From the NCBI GenBank assembly GCA_008921705.1, contig VFFE01007657.1, positions 124,001 through 188,000 on the forward strand: a stretch of DNA of 64,000 bases, written 5' to 3'. Position 1 is the first letter of the stretch, and the number at the start of each line of letters is the position of its first letter. Below, in pieces: positions 36,609 through 49,139 of this stretch. The stretch comes from Burhinus oedicnemus. Its lineage: Eukaryota > Chordata > Aves > Charadriiformes > Burhinidae. Below the pieces are notes generated by a model. The model was not told where the DNA came from. It did not search any database and saw only the letters and a list, made by a program, of their open reading frames with translations. The position numbers and the translations under genes were made by a program.

Positions 36609-37147
36609 CCTGCTGTTGTGGTTTAAGCCCAGCCAGCAGCTAGGACCACACAGCCACTCGCTCACTTATCCCCCTCCCCCTCAGAAGGGTAGGGAGAAGA
36701 GGGAGAAAAAGAGGAGAAAGGAAAAAAACCTCATGGTTGAGATAAAGACAGTTTAATAGAACAATAATGGAAAAGGAAATTAAGAATGATAATAATAATA
36801 GTTGTAAAAGAATATAAAAAATAAAGTAATAAAACACGAGTCGTTCTCATCACCTGATGATCAGTTGCCCAGCCTGTCCTGAGCAGTGATTGGGGATCCC
36901 TGTCCCCCAAGCAACCCCCATTTATATACTGAGCATGACGTCTACATTATGGATTATTTCTTTGACCAGCTTGTTCTGTCTATGCTCCCTCTCAGCTTCT
37001 ATGGGAAGCTGAAAAAGTCCTTGACTGATGTAAACATCACCCAGCAAGAACTGAAACAATATGCATTATCAGCATCATTCTCATGCCAAACCCAAAACAC
37101 AACAGAGAGAAAATTAACTCTATCCCAGCTGAAACCAGGGCACCTGC
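36609..37147 (-). mobile_element. Solo LTR (ERV-L-like family) with 5-bp target duplication
   Basis: The LTR proper is 36614-37142 and is flanked by CCTGC on both sides (36609-36613 and 37143-37147). A 5-bp duplication fits ERV-L-type integration. On the coding strand it starts TGCCCTGGTTTCAGCTGGG and ends AACCACAACA. TATATAAA is the complement of 36921-36928 and ATTAAA is the complement of 36752-36757. A U3 inverted repeat (AGCTTC...GAAGCT) lies near 36996-37011. It shares all of these with the plus-strand copy at 56910-57467. No internal retroviral genes remain, so it arose by LTR-LTR recombination. Confidence 0.88.
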
Positions 37148-37801
37148 AAAGCAAGGCTCTGTGAATGCAAGTATCTCATTCTTAACCATACCTTTTGGAT
37201 CCACTGACCAATTTCAACCTCATGTGGCAGAACAATTGACGTCTCTCAGATATTTAAGTTTCTAGAAGTTTTATAGCAGATGGCTAGATAAAAGAGAAGA
37301 ACCCCTAATAGCTTGTGATCTTGCTGTTTTCACAGCTGAACGCAACAGCCTGCATGTCTCTGACAGAATACACTGCAGATAGAGATTTTTGGGTATATGC
37401 AGGGCTAACAGTAAATGATAATATAATTCAGTTAAGAAGTCAATTAGCCAAGAGATACAAATGCGTAGTAAACTAGCCTTCTGTAGATCCAGATCAAAAA
37501 GTGACTTGTTTAGTATATGAAATAAAACATTTTTAAAACATTCACTACACATTTAATAAAGGGATTGTTGTTTTCTTATGGAGTAATCAACATGTTAAGG
37601 CTGCTGTAGATATTACTGTTGCTTTCCAATCTCCTTTTTAAAAATACAGAGCTTTTTTTCTTAAATGTTTGGGACTCAACTGTCTCAGACAAATGTCTTC
37701 CCTGTTATTTATCTCAGTACCTATAATCAGCTGGAACGCCAGGTGTGCGAAATTCTGGGCACTTGTCAGGGTATGAAATTTCCATGCCTATGGGTTTGGA
37801 G
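37148..37801. other. Unique sequence
   Basis: No gene or recognised repeat. Confidence 0.5.
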
Positions 37802-38240
37802 TCATAGAATCATAGAATATCGCAAGTTGGAAGGGACTCATAAGGATCAGTGAGTCCAACTCCCTGATCCTCACAGCAGTATCTAAAACTAAATCATATG
37901 ACTAAGAGCATCATCCAGACGCTTCTTGAATTCTGCCAGGATTGGTGCTGTGACCACTTCCCTGGGGAGCCTGTTCCGGTGACCAACCACCCTCTCAGTG
38001 AAGAACCTTTTCCTCATGCCCAATCTGAACTTCCCCTGATGCAGATTCATTCCATTTCCTTGTGTCTTATTGCTGGTCACCAGAGAGATGCAATCAGCAC
38101 CTTTGCCTCCACTGCCCCTGTTGAGGAAGTTGTAGGCTGCAATGAGGTCACCATTCAGGCATCTTTTCTCCAAGATGAACAAATCAAGTGACCAAACCAA
38201 CCTATTCCTTTTGTAGTCAAAAGGGTTGTAAGTGATGACC
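37802..38240 (-). mobile_element. CR1 LINE 3' fragment, minus strand
   Basis: It begins on the plus strand with two tail units in reverse ('tcatagaatcatagaat'). 'gttggaagggactc' and 'gagtccaactccc' follow from the 3' UTR. It then runs back through the ORF2 C-terminus to about 38240. The remaining coding frame is listed separately. The 3' UTR wording differs from the 1008/5757 subfamily, so this is another CR1 subfamily. Confidence 0.92.
37889..38203 (-). pseudogene. CR1 ORF2 C-terminal remnant
   Basis: This is the terminal part of CR1 ORF2, still open for about 100 codons. Blocks include LFILEKRCLNGDLIAAYNFL, a GNGMNLHQGKFRLGMRKRFF-like region and [20 protein letters not shown], and the frame ends LSHMI. 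It lies after the reverse transcriptase and no catalytic domain is left. Upstream sequence in the same open frame (to 38272) is probably flanking DNA. Confidence 0.8.
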
Positions 38241-39349
38241 TTTTGAGTATACCTGGAAAAGAATATGTTCAAACTGGATTTTTTTTTTTTTGCAGAGATA
38301 TTGGGAACACAAGTTTCTATGATTCCACAGTTTTTATTTCAGAAGTTGTGCATGACATCCAAATTACATTTTAGTACTCTTTATTCATCTTTCAAGGAAT
38401 TAATCTGTTCTAGCTCTTTTTTATTTAGGGACAAGGAATGGGTAATAGGGGAAAACCAGAGTTTTGGAGACATAGATTTGATTCCCAGTTCTGTCATCCT
38501 ATGGGGTCTTAGGTAAATCATCCAATTCACTATGCCTGTAAGTATGTCTTCACAGCAGTGCTGATTAAAGAGGCTGTCTATATATGACCTAACCAAGAAT
38601 AGGAGATAATAAAATGAAGAATAAAATACTTAGGGTAGAGCTGCAAAATTTCCAGGTGCAAATTGGTACTACAAAATGGGGAATTACTTGCTTTGTCTAT
38701 ACTTCTAAATGACATCTTGCAGACCAATATACAGTCTTGAAGCCAAAGGTATAGGCTAGCCCACAGCTAGATTTCTTGGGGCTAATTCCTTCTAATACTG
38801 ACAGCTTGCATGCACACTATATAGCACCTGGACCTCAATTTCCTCTGAGTCCCAAGTGGACCCCTATCTCTAGGACAACGTGCCTATTTTTGTCCATTTT
38901 TGTACCTGTTCAATATGTTTCAAAGGTTACAATGGCCTTTCTTTTTTCAGCCCATCGGATGAGTGTTTCTGCAGCATGAACCTGAGGGATATATTGCACA
39001 CTCTGGTGTGTGAGGGTCCATGGTTGTCCTTGAGGATGCAAGATCAGAGACCAGTACTGGAGGATTTCATAGGACAGAGAATCATCCAGATATGTTCTTG
39101 TTCACGGTGCCTTCTGGGAGCTGTTCCTCAGAAGAACTTTCCCCAGAATAATTTTGTTTTAATCAGAGGAGGCCAAACAGGACCAAGAAGAAAGTTAACA
39201 AATAAACAGCGTGGAAAGTCAGGGGTTCATATTTTATCTAGCAAGACAGGCAGGTTTCAAAGCCTGCAGAGAGGAATGGGAACAAGTAATTTTGGCTTCA
39301 GAAACTGTGAAAAGCCCCTAGAGTCCACAGAAGGGACTGCAGGCTGATT
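38241..39349. other. Unclear sequence with a 155-codon open frame
   Basis: The frame 38880-39347 (+) is open for 155 codons without matching any family I know. It ends close to where the next CR1 copy starts. It could be chance or an unrecognised repeat. No splice sites or homology support a gene. Confidence 0.35.
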
Positions 39350-39561
39350 GCTTGAATTGAATCCTGGAACAAACTGCTGCCTTCAAAGAACATGTTGCCC
39401 AGGGATGCTCTGGAGTCTGCATTCTTGGAGATATTCAAAAGCTGGACGTGGTCCTGGACAACTGGTTTTAGGTGGCCCTGCTTGAGCAGGGGAGTTGGAT
39501 CAGATGACCTCCAGAGGTCCAGTCCAACCTCAACCGTTCTGTGATTCTGTGATTCTGTGAA
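39350..39561 (+). mobile_element. CR1 LINE 3' fragment
   Basis: It shows 'atgttgcccagggatgctct', 'ggagatattcaaaagctgga' and 'caactggttttaggtggccc', then 'ttggatcagatgacctccag'. It ends with three GATTCTGT-type units at about 39537-39559. The 3' UTR type differs from the ATTCTATG copies. It is strongly 5'-truncated with no coding capacity. Confidence 0.9.
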
Positions 39562-41026
39562 TGTAGATCCAGGGCTAGTTATCTGAACTTCTTCTCACCT
39601 CAGTTCCACATTTAGCCTGATTAGTCACTCTGAATTATCTCTTAAAATTAAATATTCAGGTTAACGTTCTAATACATGCATGATCTCTATACCATGAAAA
39701 TCTTTAATAGACTGTATTGCAGAATGTATAATTGTGGAAACAATTCAGTAAGTTTGGGGTTTTTTTACCTATAAGAAGCATGTTTAAATGTTTGAATACT
39801 GCTGCATGCCTAAGACAGATTTTTGCTATGTTGACCAATTATTTTTTTTCTGAGCCAATCTAATGAATTTAAGCTCAGTAGTTAAAAATTATATTTGTCA
39901 ATATACTTTGCCTCATACAGAGATTATATTTAACTAGATAACAAGTTCTTAATTCAACTTTATTTCCTTCAGGTCTTTAAAACTTTTCTAGAGTCTTCTT
40001 TAGTTTTAACTGATCTATATGACTGCAGCCAATTTTAAAATGTTATCACTTGCCTAGTTACTCTGTTTATTCCATTTGGTCTCCCATCTCTTGATCATTT
40101 TCTGTGTTAAAACTGTACATTGCTTCTTGTTACATAAATGGCTTCCCTACTAACATCTTTTGTGGGAAAAAAGATAAAAAGCCATTTATAAAAATCAGTC
40201 CTCTGATCTAATGCTTCTTAATGTGGTATTCCATTATTTTTATCTTCATTGTTTCATAACTGTTCCCAAAGACTTCAGTGACTTAATGATATTTAGTGGT
40301 TTAAACACCAAGAAAAACTCTTTCCTTTGATTTGTTAAATTTAAAATGTTATTTACTAAATAATGTATTTCTGATGTAAATATTTAGAAACTGAATGTGT
40401 TTGAATATGAAATAATAATATATTTTTCCCAGTTCAATTCATGGCCAGTTTCATTTGACTTTCATAAAAACCTCTGTGATACTAAGTACAATAGTATTAG
40501 TACCATCCAAGAATATCTGAAATAGTGACCACCAATATGGCAATATAAAAAAATGAGTATGAGAGAAACTAGGTCATCAATTCTGATATCACTGAAGTAT
40601 CTACACCTTACAAAATGACATTTATTGGTCAACTGACTGGAGAACCTAACTTTACTGGCAGGTTCAGGAATGTTCTTTTTCTTCTGAGTAATGGAATCAT
40701 GAATCCTGATTTCTGTTTTTCATTACTAATTTAATTCTGATCAAAGCCACTTATGGTGAATAAATCTAAGCTAAACCATCAGCATTTGGAGGGCACTGGA
40801 AACACAGCTAGGTTTCTGGTCAAATAGCAATCTTCTGTTGAAATGTTCTATGTAAAACCTTCTCCAGAGTATACATTTTTAAAAGAAATTTCAAAGAGTA
40901 AATAGAATTTACCCAAACATACACACACAAACATAATGCTGTGAAATTCTTAGCACTCACATAAGATACTGTGTTTCACACTGCAAGTCACTTTTCTTTA
41001 GGAATTCCCAAAACAGAAATAAAGAG

Positions 41027-41048
41027 ATAAATAAATAAATAAATAAAA
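41027..41048. repeat. (ATAA)n microsatellite
   Basis: About five ATAA units. Confidence 0.85.
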
Positions 41049-43597
41049 GAATTATCTTGCTTTTACACTGTGTGAGTTAACAATACTGACCTGGACCTGA
41101 GCAATATTCAGGGTCAAATTCCCTTGCAATTTCTTTCATATACAAATAAACGTGTAGTTCTCTTCTGGCATCTTGTAAAAATGATATTTCAAATGACAGT
41201 AAGTATCTTATTGTAAGTGATTCTTTTACAGTTTCTTGCCAAATCTCTTGTAAGTAGCAGGCTTACTAAATGGAAAGTACCTGCAAGGATTTGACAATGC
41301 AGTCCAAGATTTCATATGTAAAAGATAGTATTCTTACATTAATGAAGCTTAATCTTATTTTATTTGGCTAAGACTTTTTGAATGCACTAGGAGTTTTCTC
41401 CACCCATATTAAAGTCTACCGAGTAAAGAGGGTTTGAGAGGAGAGTATATTGCTTGGTGCCTGGACTCTTATCCTCTTGAGAAAGAAGAAGACATGAGGG
41501 CTGAAAGCATTGTAAAATGTTTCGCTAAAGGGATAGAAGTCAAACCATGTTCAGTTCATTTCTTCATGTCTCAAATGCTTCCACTCAGTACTTTCATGGG
41601 TTAGTAGTGCAGACCTGTGATTTTCTGGACATCATGAAAAAATGAATTTGTTAGTACATTTCCAAAACTGACAAGGAAACTTTCCAGTAATCTGAATGCC
41701 ACATTACAAAACTGTCTCTGAAGAGACAACTTACATCGTAGTGAAGAGTTAAAGCAGATGCCTGGGTAAAATGATTATAGGAGTACTTTCTGCATGTCCT
41801 TTAGTGGTTCATTTCCACCAACAGGGATGTGTAGTGTACATATTAAATAAATATTTTATTAGCTAAAATTAGACCATGAGCAACACCTATTCAGTGGCGT
41901 TCAGAGATTTTTTTCTCCAAAACTACTTTTAGATGGTGCCAGTGTATTTTTGAAGATCCAAAAAAGATTACTGTCTGAGCAATGCAGAAGATCTCTTTCC
42001 AAAAGTAAATTTGGTGCAGCAGAGGAAAAGAGAGCAAATATAAAGTGATGACCTACTGAGATCTATCTGGACAGAAAATGCATACTTTTTTTTAGTGCAT
42101 TCTATTATGTTTAATATACCTCTGATAAAGGAAGAGCAGAGTTCAATCAATAGTGGTCACTTTAAACCAAGGTTCATGAAAAGAACATTTGAATTTTCTG
42201 TTCCTTTACACGGAAGTGACTCTTGAGATGGCGATAACAGCTTTATTTTTCACCTCTTATTTCACTGCTTTTACTTAGTACAGGTATCTGCTGTGTCATA
42301 TTAACTCACTTTGCTCCCAAATATTTCCAAAAAACATAAACACACAAGATTTTCAGTCACATGAATATATGATTTAACACATCCATGAGAATAATTGCTA
42401 TCGTACAGTTAACAGAGAACAAGGCGGCCCTGGAACAAAGGGCTAGTGTAGCCTTTCAGGTGGGGTTATATCCTGCCTCTTCCTCTGAAGAGCTGGAAGC
42501 TTACTAACACTGCTCAGCATAGCCATGCACAGTGATTAAGGGGAAATGTTCACTTACAGAATGCTTGCGGCTATCTTGAATATAATAGCAATGCAGAAGA
42601 GCAGAGGATACAAGACTGCTGCTTCCCTGAGGCTGCAGAAGAACTTTTAGATTAGCTCTGCTCTTGTTCTGAGGATTTGTCACATATTTCTTGGTGTTTG
42701 CTGAGTACCCAGCGGAGTTAATGACTTTGAGGATGGGAATAATCCAGCTTCTTCAATTACACTATTCTGTTAAAGTCTTGTGATATGTAGCCATACATCT
42801 GCCCATAAATAGGACTTTTAGGTGTCTTCATTTCTTCCAGAATATTTGTCTTTGAAAAGGCACTTCCACCCACAGAAATGTAGTGTCCTTTATCTGTTAA
42901 GTATGTCTTTTATTTCTAATCTAAATCTCTGACCATTCAATATCATCTGCAGTGCCTTTTCTTCCCAATCTATAGTACATTTTGCTTAAATTGGGCACAC
43001 TGCGCTTTAAATTTCAGTTCTAAATGATCTATCTAGGTATTAAAGTTGCATTTAAGCACTTTGTAGTGCTGGATAATTGATGCCTTAAGTTTCTACTGCT
43101 TTTTTACTAGTGGCTTCATAGGGTTCATTTGAAGGTAAAGCACCATCCATGAGAGGTAATTGGGGGGTGTTGGCTGAGAGCTGAGCCTAATGTAATTCAC
43201 AAAATCTATTGCTCTAAAATTCTGAATGCATTTCCAGGGAATTCTGCCAGGAAAACCAATATGTGGTCTTATCATGGGTGCTAAGGAGTACGGCAGTTAT
43301 GTTGTTTTAAAATTTCCATAGGTAAAAAGAACGTACGTACATAATTCAGGAAATAGTAACTATTTCTCAATTAAAGAAATGCCAAGAGTTGCAATTTGCA
43401 CATACTGTGGCCACAGGAAACAAACAGGAAAATATTAATCCTTTTAAACAATTAGTGACAGAAAAGATCATGACATCTGTTGTATAATGGCACTAAAAGC
43501 CTGTTTAGGGTTCATACATTATACATTTTAGATTAGATTGATATTCTATAACTATAACCAATTAAACTTCATTATAATATCAGAATTACTACAGCGC

Positions 43598-43630
43598 TAT
43601 AAATTATTATATACAGTATAAATTATTATA
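43598..43630. repeat. 14-bp perfect direct repeat
   Basis: Units 'tataaattattata' at 43598-43611 and 43617-43630, separated by tacag. Confidence 0.9.
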
Positions 43631-44469
43631 AAAATGCTTTAAAGTTACCTTGGGGACTGCAACCTTTTTCTCTTAATAACAGAAGTGTTATGGAGTTTGA
43701 GTGTTTTCTACAAACAATAAGTACATCTCATGATGTACTCAGAAAAATCTGTCTCTCTGGAAGTGATAAATTCTCCAAATTTAGACGTCCATTTTCTTTT
43801 CAGATGCTTTAGACTACCTCAGACTTCCATGTCAGATTAGTAACTATGATGCAAGACCCCTGACTTTTTGGAGTGGCAGACAGAGGCCAAGCTGGATCTT
43901 CTGGGGCATCTAAAATAACAACACTTTATCTGCTAGTGGAACTTAATCCAATTTAGACACCCATAGGTTTCCCTGTGCAGTGATCATCAGGCTAATGCAT
44001 CCTGTTCCTCAGACTTTGCTGGTGACTCTATCCATCCAAAGAGATAGCTTAACCTGAAATTTTTGTTTTACCAGTTTTCTAAGTACTTCTTTTAAAAAAA
44101 ACATGACTTTTTAACACTATAGAAATTCTGATGGACCGCTGCAAGAAGACTATCCAATAAGAATAAGTGGATTTATTTAGTAATCCCAGATATATCTCAT
44201 AGTCCATCTGGAAACATTAATCCGATGAGTTTGCTTACTTTTAATTTACCAGTGAGGGTTTTAAAATATTTTTTTATTTACTACTGTCCCTCTGCATAAC
44301 CTTACTCAGATAATAACTTCATGACATAATGACAAAAAGCCTGTTTACGTTATGAACTCTTGCCACCCTGACTATCAGAACAATCGCATTAACAAATTAT
44401 TGGTGGAAAAACTTTAATAAAAACCCCCAAACACAGGGCCTCAACTCCTACTACTCTGCTTTAGTGTGG

Positions 44470-44516
44470 GTTTGTTGGTTTGTTTATTTGTTTGTTTGTT
44501 TGTTTGTTTGTTTTTT
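44470..44516. repeat. (GTTT)n microsatellite
   Basis: About ten GTTT-like units with two variant units near 44476 and 44486. Confidence 0.9.
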
Positions 44517-46105
44517 AATGACATTGGAACAGTAGATCTAGATGGCAAGAGAAATATTCTCTTCCCAGCTCCTCTCAGAGACAAAAGCCTGATCTTAGAA
44601 ATGTGTAGAAATAGCCACTTTTTAAGTATTCTATTAAATTGTTTGTGTACAATTTACTAACTGCTCATGCGCAGAAGTAGGCATAGAGAGCACATGTAAT
44701 TGAATGAGTGGAAATATTGATTTGTTAAAATTAACAGGGTCTGGTTCAATTTTGAAGTTTGAACTGATTTCTCTCAATACTTAGAACAGTAGAAATCTAC
44801 CAGTGTATTCAATGTTTTAACAGCCATTTTTAATAGTTAGCACATTCCATAATTTAAACATATTCTCAGTTCTGTCCTGAAATGGTATTCAGGTCCCCTA
44901 TCTTGACTTTTTTTTACTGAGACTGCTAACAGCATTAAAATCATATCACAAAACTGAGAAGGGGCAAAGAAATTGGCTAACAGCAAGCGTAATAAATATT
45001 AAGTGCTCAGCACTATTTTCCTTTGGATTTTCTGTTAGTAAGCATGTACATGCAATAAGCATACAAAATCAAATTTCCTCATCTCTCTCCCCTTGTTTTG
45101 GCTGAGAAAGAGTAGTAACTCTGGGAAACTAAGCAGATGCTGATTTCTACAGCATCTGTCATGGGCTGTTTACTAAGTCTGGCAAATTGGCAGATGTAAA
45201 TTGTAGAGAATTTGCACTACATACACAGGATAGGCAACCAGCCTGTTGACTGGTAGACAGATGGCTAGAGACAGTACTAATCCAGCAACGACCTTCATTA
45301 TGAATAAGTGTGTCTAGGATTGTGTGGCCAATTTTTCAGTAACTCCTCATTTCATTTTCTTTACATTAATGATGAAAGAACCATTTGATAGAAGGAAGAA
45401 AGAGAAGGAAGTAGACTGATTCATAAAACTTCTCATTCAGACACAAGAGTTCCACAATTTTGAAAAAAAAAAAAAAAAGTAGCTGTGTAGGCTTTCTAAA
45501 CAGGTCTGTTTAAGTTCTGATATTGCAAAATGTTTGAATAATTTTCCAGAAATTGTACTCTCTAAGGTAAATAAATTAAATTTTCCTAATTTAGAATATA
45601 AGTGTTTTGCTTCTTCTGTATGCTGTATGCAAGTATTTTTGCTTTACCCATACCTTTTCACAGAATTTTTGCCTATCTACCCTATTGCACTGTACTCTCA
45701 TGAAATTTCCCTGATGTTACTCTGTAGCTAGAAAGATCTGTAGAGTCACGTTTTCCACAGTGTGTTAACTTAGATAACATGTTTTTCATTGTACCATCAC
45801 AAAACACTATTTTAATGAAAAACTAGCTTCCTTAAACATTTTAGTCATAACCCAAGCACTGAAAAGCTGAGGGCAGCCTTCTCTGAAACCTTTGCCAAGA
45901 TCAAAGGATGAAAGGCTCAGAGAAAAATCTCTGTAATGCTCACCTGGGGAAAATTAAACCTTTATTATGACAGAAGAAAAAAGTTATGTTTAGTAACTTT
46001 ATGAATGCAATGAATCCATTGCATTTAGAGTAGTAATTATGTAACCATTGAGCTAATGGTGAAACTGTGGTATTTTACAGTAGTTTTGTTATGTTTCTTA
46101 AATAT

Positions 46106-46706
46106 AGGATCATAAAATTAAAGAATGGTTTGGGTTGGAACGGACCTTTAAAGATCATCTAGTCCACACTGCCTGCAACGGGCACAGACGTCTTCCAACA
46201 GATCAGGTTGCTCAAAGCCCCGTCCAACCTTACTTTGAATGTTTCCAGAGATGGGCCATCCTCAACTTCCCTGAGCAACCTCTGAGGAATCTAATTTAAA
46301 CCTACCTTCTTTCGGTTTAAAACCATTAGCCCTTGCCATATCACTACAGGCCTTGATAAAAAAGTCTCTCTCCATCTTTCCTATGACCTCCCTTTAAATA
46401 TTGAAACGCCACAATAAGGTCTCACTGGTACCTTCTCCAGGCTGAACAATAACTCTCCCAGCTTTCTTTGTAGGAAAGGTGTTCGAGCCCCCTGATCATA
46501 GCCCTCCTCTGGATCTGTTCTAACAAGTCCATGTCTTTCTTGTGGTGAGGACCCCAGGGCTGGATGCAGAATTCCAGGTTAGATCTCACAAGAGCAGAAA
46601 AGAGAGGCAGAATCACCACCCTCAACCTGCTGGACACGTGTCTTTTTATGCAGTCCAGGATATAATTCTCTTTCTGGGCTGCAAGTGCACACTACCAGCT
46701 CATGTC
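46106..46706 (-). mobile_element. CR1 LINE, minus strand
   Basis: It starts on the plus strand with a decayed tail ('aggatcataaaatta'), then 'tttgggttggaacggacctt' and 'gatcatctagtcca'. It runs back through ORF2. The coding-strand block ILPLFSALVRSNLEFCIQPW is in a frame at 46422-46637 and is followed by DLLEQIQRRAM, the CR1 region just after the reverse transcriptase core. A frame change follows at about 46440. The upper end reaches about 46706 ('ctgggctgcaagtgcac'). It is moderately diverged. Confidence 0.9.
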
Positions 46707-47589
46707 CGATTTAAATAATTCAATTGAGTAAAACTTTTAAGGGTTGCAAAGAATACATACTTGCTACCTAAAAAATTATAGATGATTTTTTTTCGTTACT
46801 GTTCAAAAAATTCACTGGCAATTTACAAACTGTTGAATTAGAAGTGAAAAAAATCAACAGTATCTACAGAAAAAAACCCTCTGCTAATAGATTGCATTCA
46901 CTAAGTAGAATATTGCAAAATATATAAAGAGAATTTGAAGATTTTTTTAAGTATCATCTGAAAAACCCTTTTATGATTTCTTTTGACTCTTTCAGAAAAA
47001 AAAAAAAAAAACCAACCACCACCAGATCTGGTTTCCTGGTGTTGTTTTTTTTTAATAAAGACATATTGTCATGTCATATTTTTTTTCTCGTTACACAAAA
47101 ATTTGGAAATTCCATGTAGAATCTAAATTCAGAAATGAAGTAAAAACCAAAAAGAATCCTGGTTTTCTTGATTTTTCCTGACTCATTTTTCAAGGCTTTG
47201 TTACTCAAAACTTCCCTAGGTACCCAGATTAGTCCCAGATCTGTCTCTTACATTCCCTTTTTGAGGAAGAATAGTCATTACTGGCATATTGGAGAAACAA
47301 CACAAACAACTTTTCCAAGACATTGCTTCTTGATGTACTGAAACTTAACATGTTACTCAACATTTCAAGAGTATAAGAAAAAATTGTGCTGTTTGTAAAA
47401 TCATTAATGTCCTATTTTCTGATACAGGAGTTATGGAAGGTTCATGTGCAGGGAGGGAAGAGAACTCATTCATTGAATGAATGAGAAAAGTTCTGTGCAA
47501 TTTCTTGCATGACCCTCACTTGAACAGAGAACAGATGGGATGTTGGAAGAGTAATTGGGAAATATGGATACAATGGATACTGTAAAAAG
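46707..47589. other. Unique AT-rich sequence
   Basis: No gene seen. An A-run is at about 46997-47010. Confidence 0.5.
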
Positions 47590-47604
47590 AATTGATAAGT
47601 GCTA

Positions 47605-48092
47605 GTAGTGGGTGACTCTCTGTTAAAGGGCACTGAGGACCCCATCTGCTGACCTGACAGGCAGTCACGAGAGTTATGCTGCCTTCCAGGAGCTAAGGTT
47701 GCTGAGAGGGTGCCACAACTTGTGAAGAGCATGGACTACTCTCCACTATTACTCTTTCATGTGGGTATGAATGACACCTCAAGCTAGAACCTGGGCAGAA
47801 TTAAGGAAGACTATAAAGCCCTGCAGGTGCAAGTGGAAAATACTGGTGCCAAAGTTATCTTTTCCTCCATTTTACCAGTTGGAGGATGGGGGCAGGCAGA
47901 AATAGACGTATAATGCATATCAGCTTCTGGCTACGTGGCCAGTGCTGTCGTGAGGGTTATGGCTTTTATGACAACAGGACATTCTTTGATGACTGTAACC
48001 TGTTAGGCAGGGATGGAATCCACCTGTCTAAAAGAGGCAAGGGAATCTTTGGCAGCAGGCTGGCCAGCTTGGTGAGTCAGGCTTTAAACTGA
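47605..48092 (+). pseudogene. CR1 ORF1 esterase-domain remnant
   Basis: CR1 ORF1 carries an SGNH-type esterase. Its blocks are visible: GDSLLKGTE from 47611, HVGMNDTS from 47758 (the GxND block) and DGIHLSKRGKGIFG from about 48013 (the DxxH block). The Ser, Asn, Asp and His positions are therefore still present. The first two blocks share a frame but are interrupted by TGA and TAG stops. The last lies in another frame (open 47886-48092). The N-terminal zinc-finger part is missing because the copy is 5'-truncated. It is a dead fragment. Confidence 0.8.
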
Positions 48093-48235
48093 AGGACTCA
48101 GGGGGCTGGATCCAAAATGGCAACGCTTAAGCCATTGCATCCAACTGGGGAATAAGATAGGCCAACCAGAGCAGTGGAAAATGTTCCTTAGCTGCCTGCC
48201 AAGTTGAGAACCAGAGGGCCAACCATTTCAAGAGT

Positions 48236-49123
48236 GTGTATGGCTGTGGTGGATCCTCTTGCTCCTCTACAAGGAAACCTGCATGCTTGATTACCTCTCT
48301 GAAATGCCTGTACACCAATGCACACAGCATGGGGAATAAACAGGAAGAACTAGAGATCTGTGTACGGTCACAGGGCCATGACCTCATTGCAATTCCAGAG
48401 ACATGGTGGGATAGCTCACATTACTGGAATGCTGCCATGGATAGCTATGTACTTTTTAGGAAAGACAGGCCAACAAGGCAAGGTGGTGGAGTTGCTTTTT
48501 ATGTGAGAGAACAACTGGAACGTATCAAGCTCTGTCTAGGGCTGGATGAAGAATGTGTTGAGAGCATATGGGTAAGAATTAAGGGGCTGGCTAATATGGG
48601 TGACATTGTTGTGGGTGCTTACCACAGGCCACCTGATCAGGAAGAGGAAGTCGATAAGGCCTTCTACAGGCAACTGAAAGTAGCCTAACAATCACAATTC
48701 CTGGTTCTCATGGAGGACTTCAACCACCTTGATATTTGCTGGAAAAGCAACACAGCCAGGCACACATAGTCCAGGAGGTTTCTGCAGAGCATTGAAGATA
48801 GATAATTTTTTGACACAGGTGCTGGAGGAACCAATGAGGAGAGGTATGCTGCTGGACCTTGTGCTGACAAAGAAGGACTGGTTGGGGACGTGGAGGCTGG
48901 GGGTAGCCTTGGCTGCAGTGAACATGAGATGGTGGAGTTCAGGATCCTATGTGGAAGAAGCAGGGCAATAAGTAGGATTACAACCCTGGACTTCAGGAGA
49001 GCTAACTTTGGCCTCTTCAAAGACCTACTTGGCGGCATGCCATGGGTTAGGCTTCTAGAAGGAAGGGGGGTCGAAGACAGCTGGTTAATATTCAAGCATC
49101 ACTTCCTCCAAGCTCAAGATTGA
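48236..49123 (+). pseudogene. CR1 ORF2 endonuclease remnant (APE type)
   Basis: The endonuclease nicks target DNA to start reverse transcription. It is open for 150 codons from 48236 to a TAA at 48686-48688. That part holds the Asn block (LYTNAHSMGNKQEELE), the catalytic Glu block (IPETWWD), GGGVAFYVRE and VGAYHRPPDQEEEVDKAF. After the TAA the same frame continues with DFNHLDICW (the Asp-x-Asn block) to a TAG. The final His block (SLGCSEHEMVEFRI) is read in another frame at 48890-49123. All catalytic blocks are traceable, but at least two breaks separate them. Confidence 0.88.
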
Positions 49124-49139
49124 TGCATCCCTATGAGTA

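Larger units (their letters stand above)
39562..46105. other. Long unique AT-rich stretch
   Basis: About 6.5 kb without a supported gene. It contains microsatellites at 41027-41048 and 44470-44516, a 14-bp direct repeat at 43598-43630 and a possible old repeat at about 43780-44010. An A-run is at about 45464-45478. Confidence 0.5.

Noticed and set aside
44466..44660. Open frame with LVCLFVCLFVCLF start
   Set aside because: It is a translation of the (GTTT)n microsatellite.
48127..49095. Minus-strand frames opposite the large CR1 (48127-48387, 48685-49095)
   Set aside because: They are antisense to clear CR1 endonuclease sequence.
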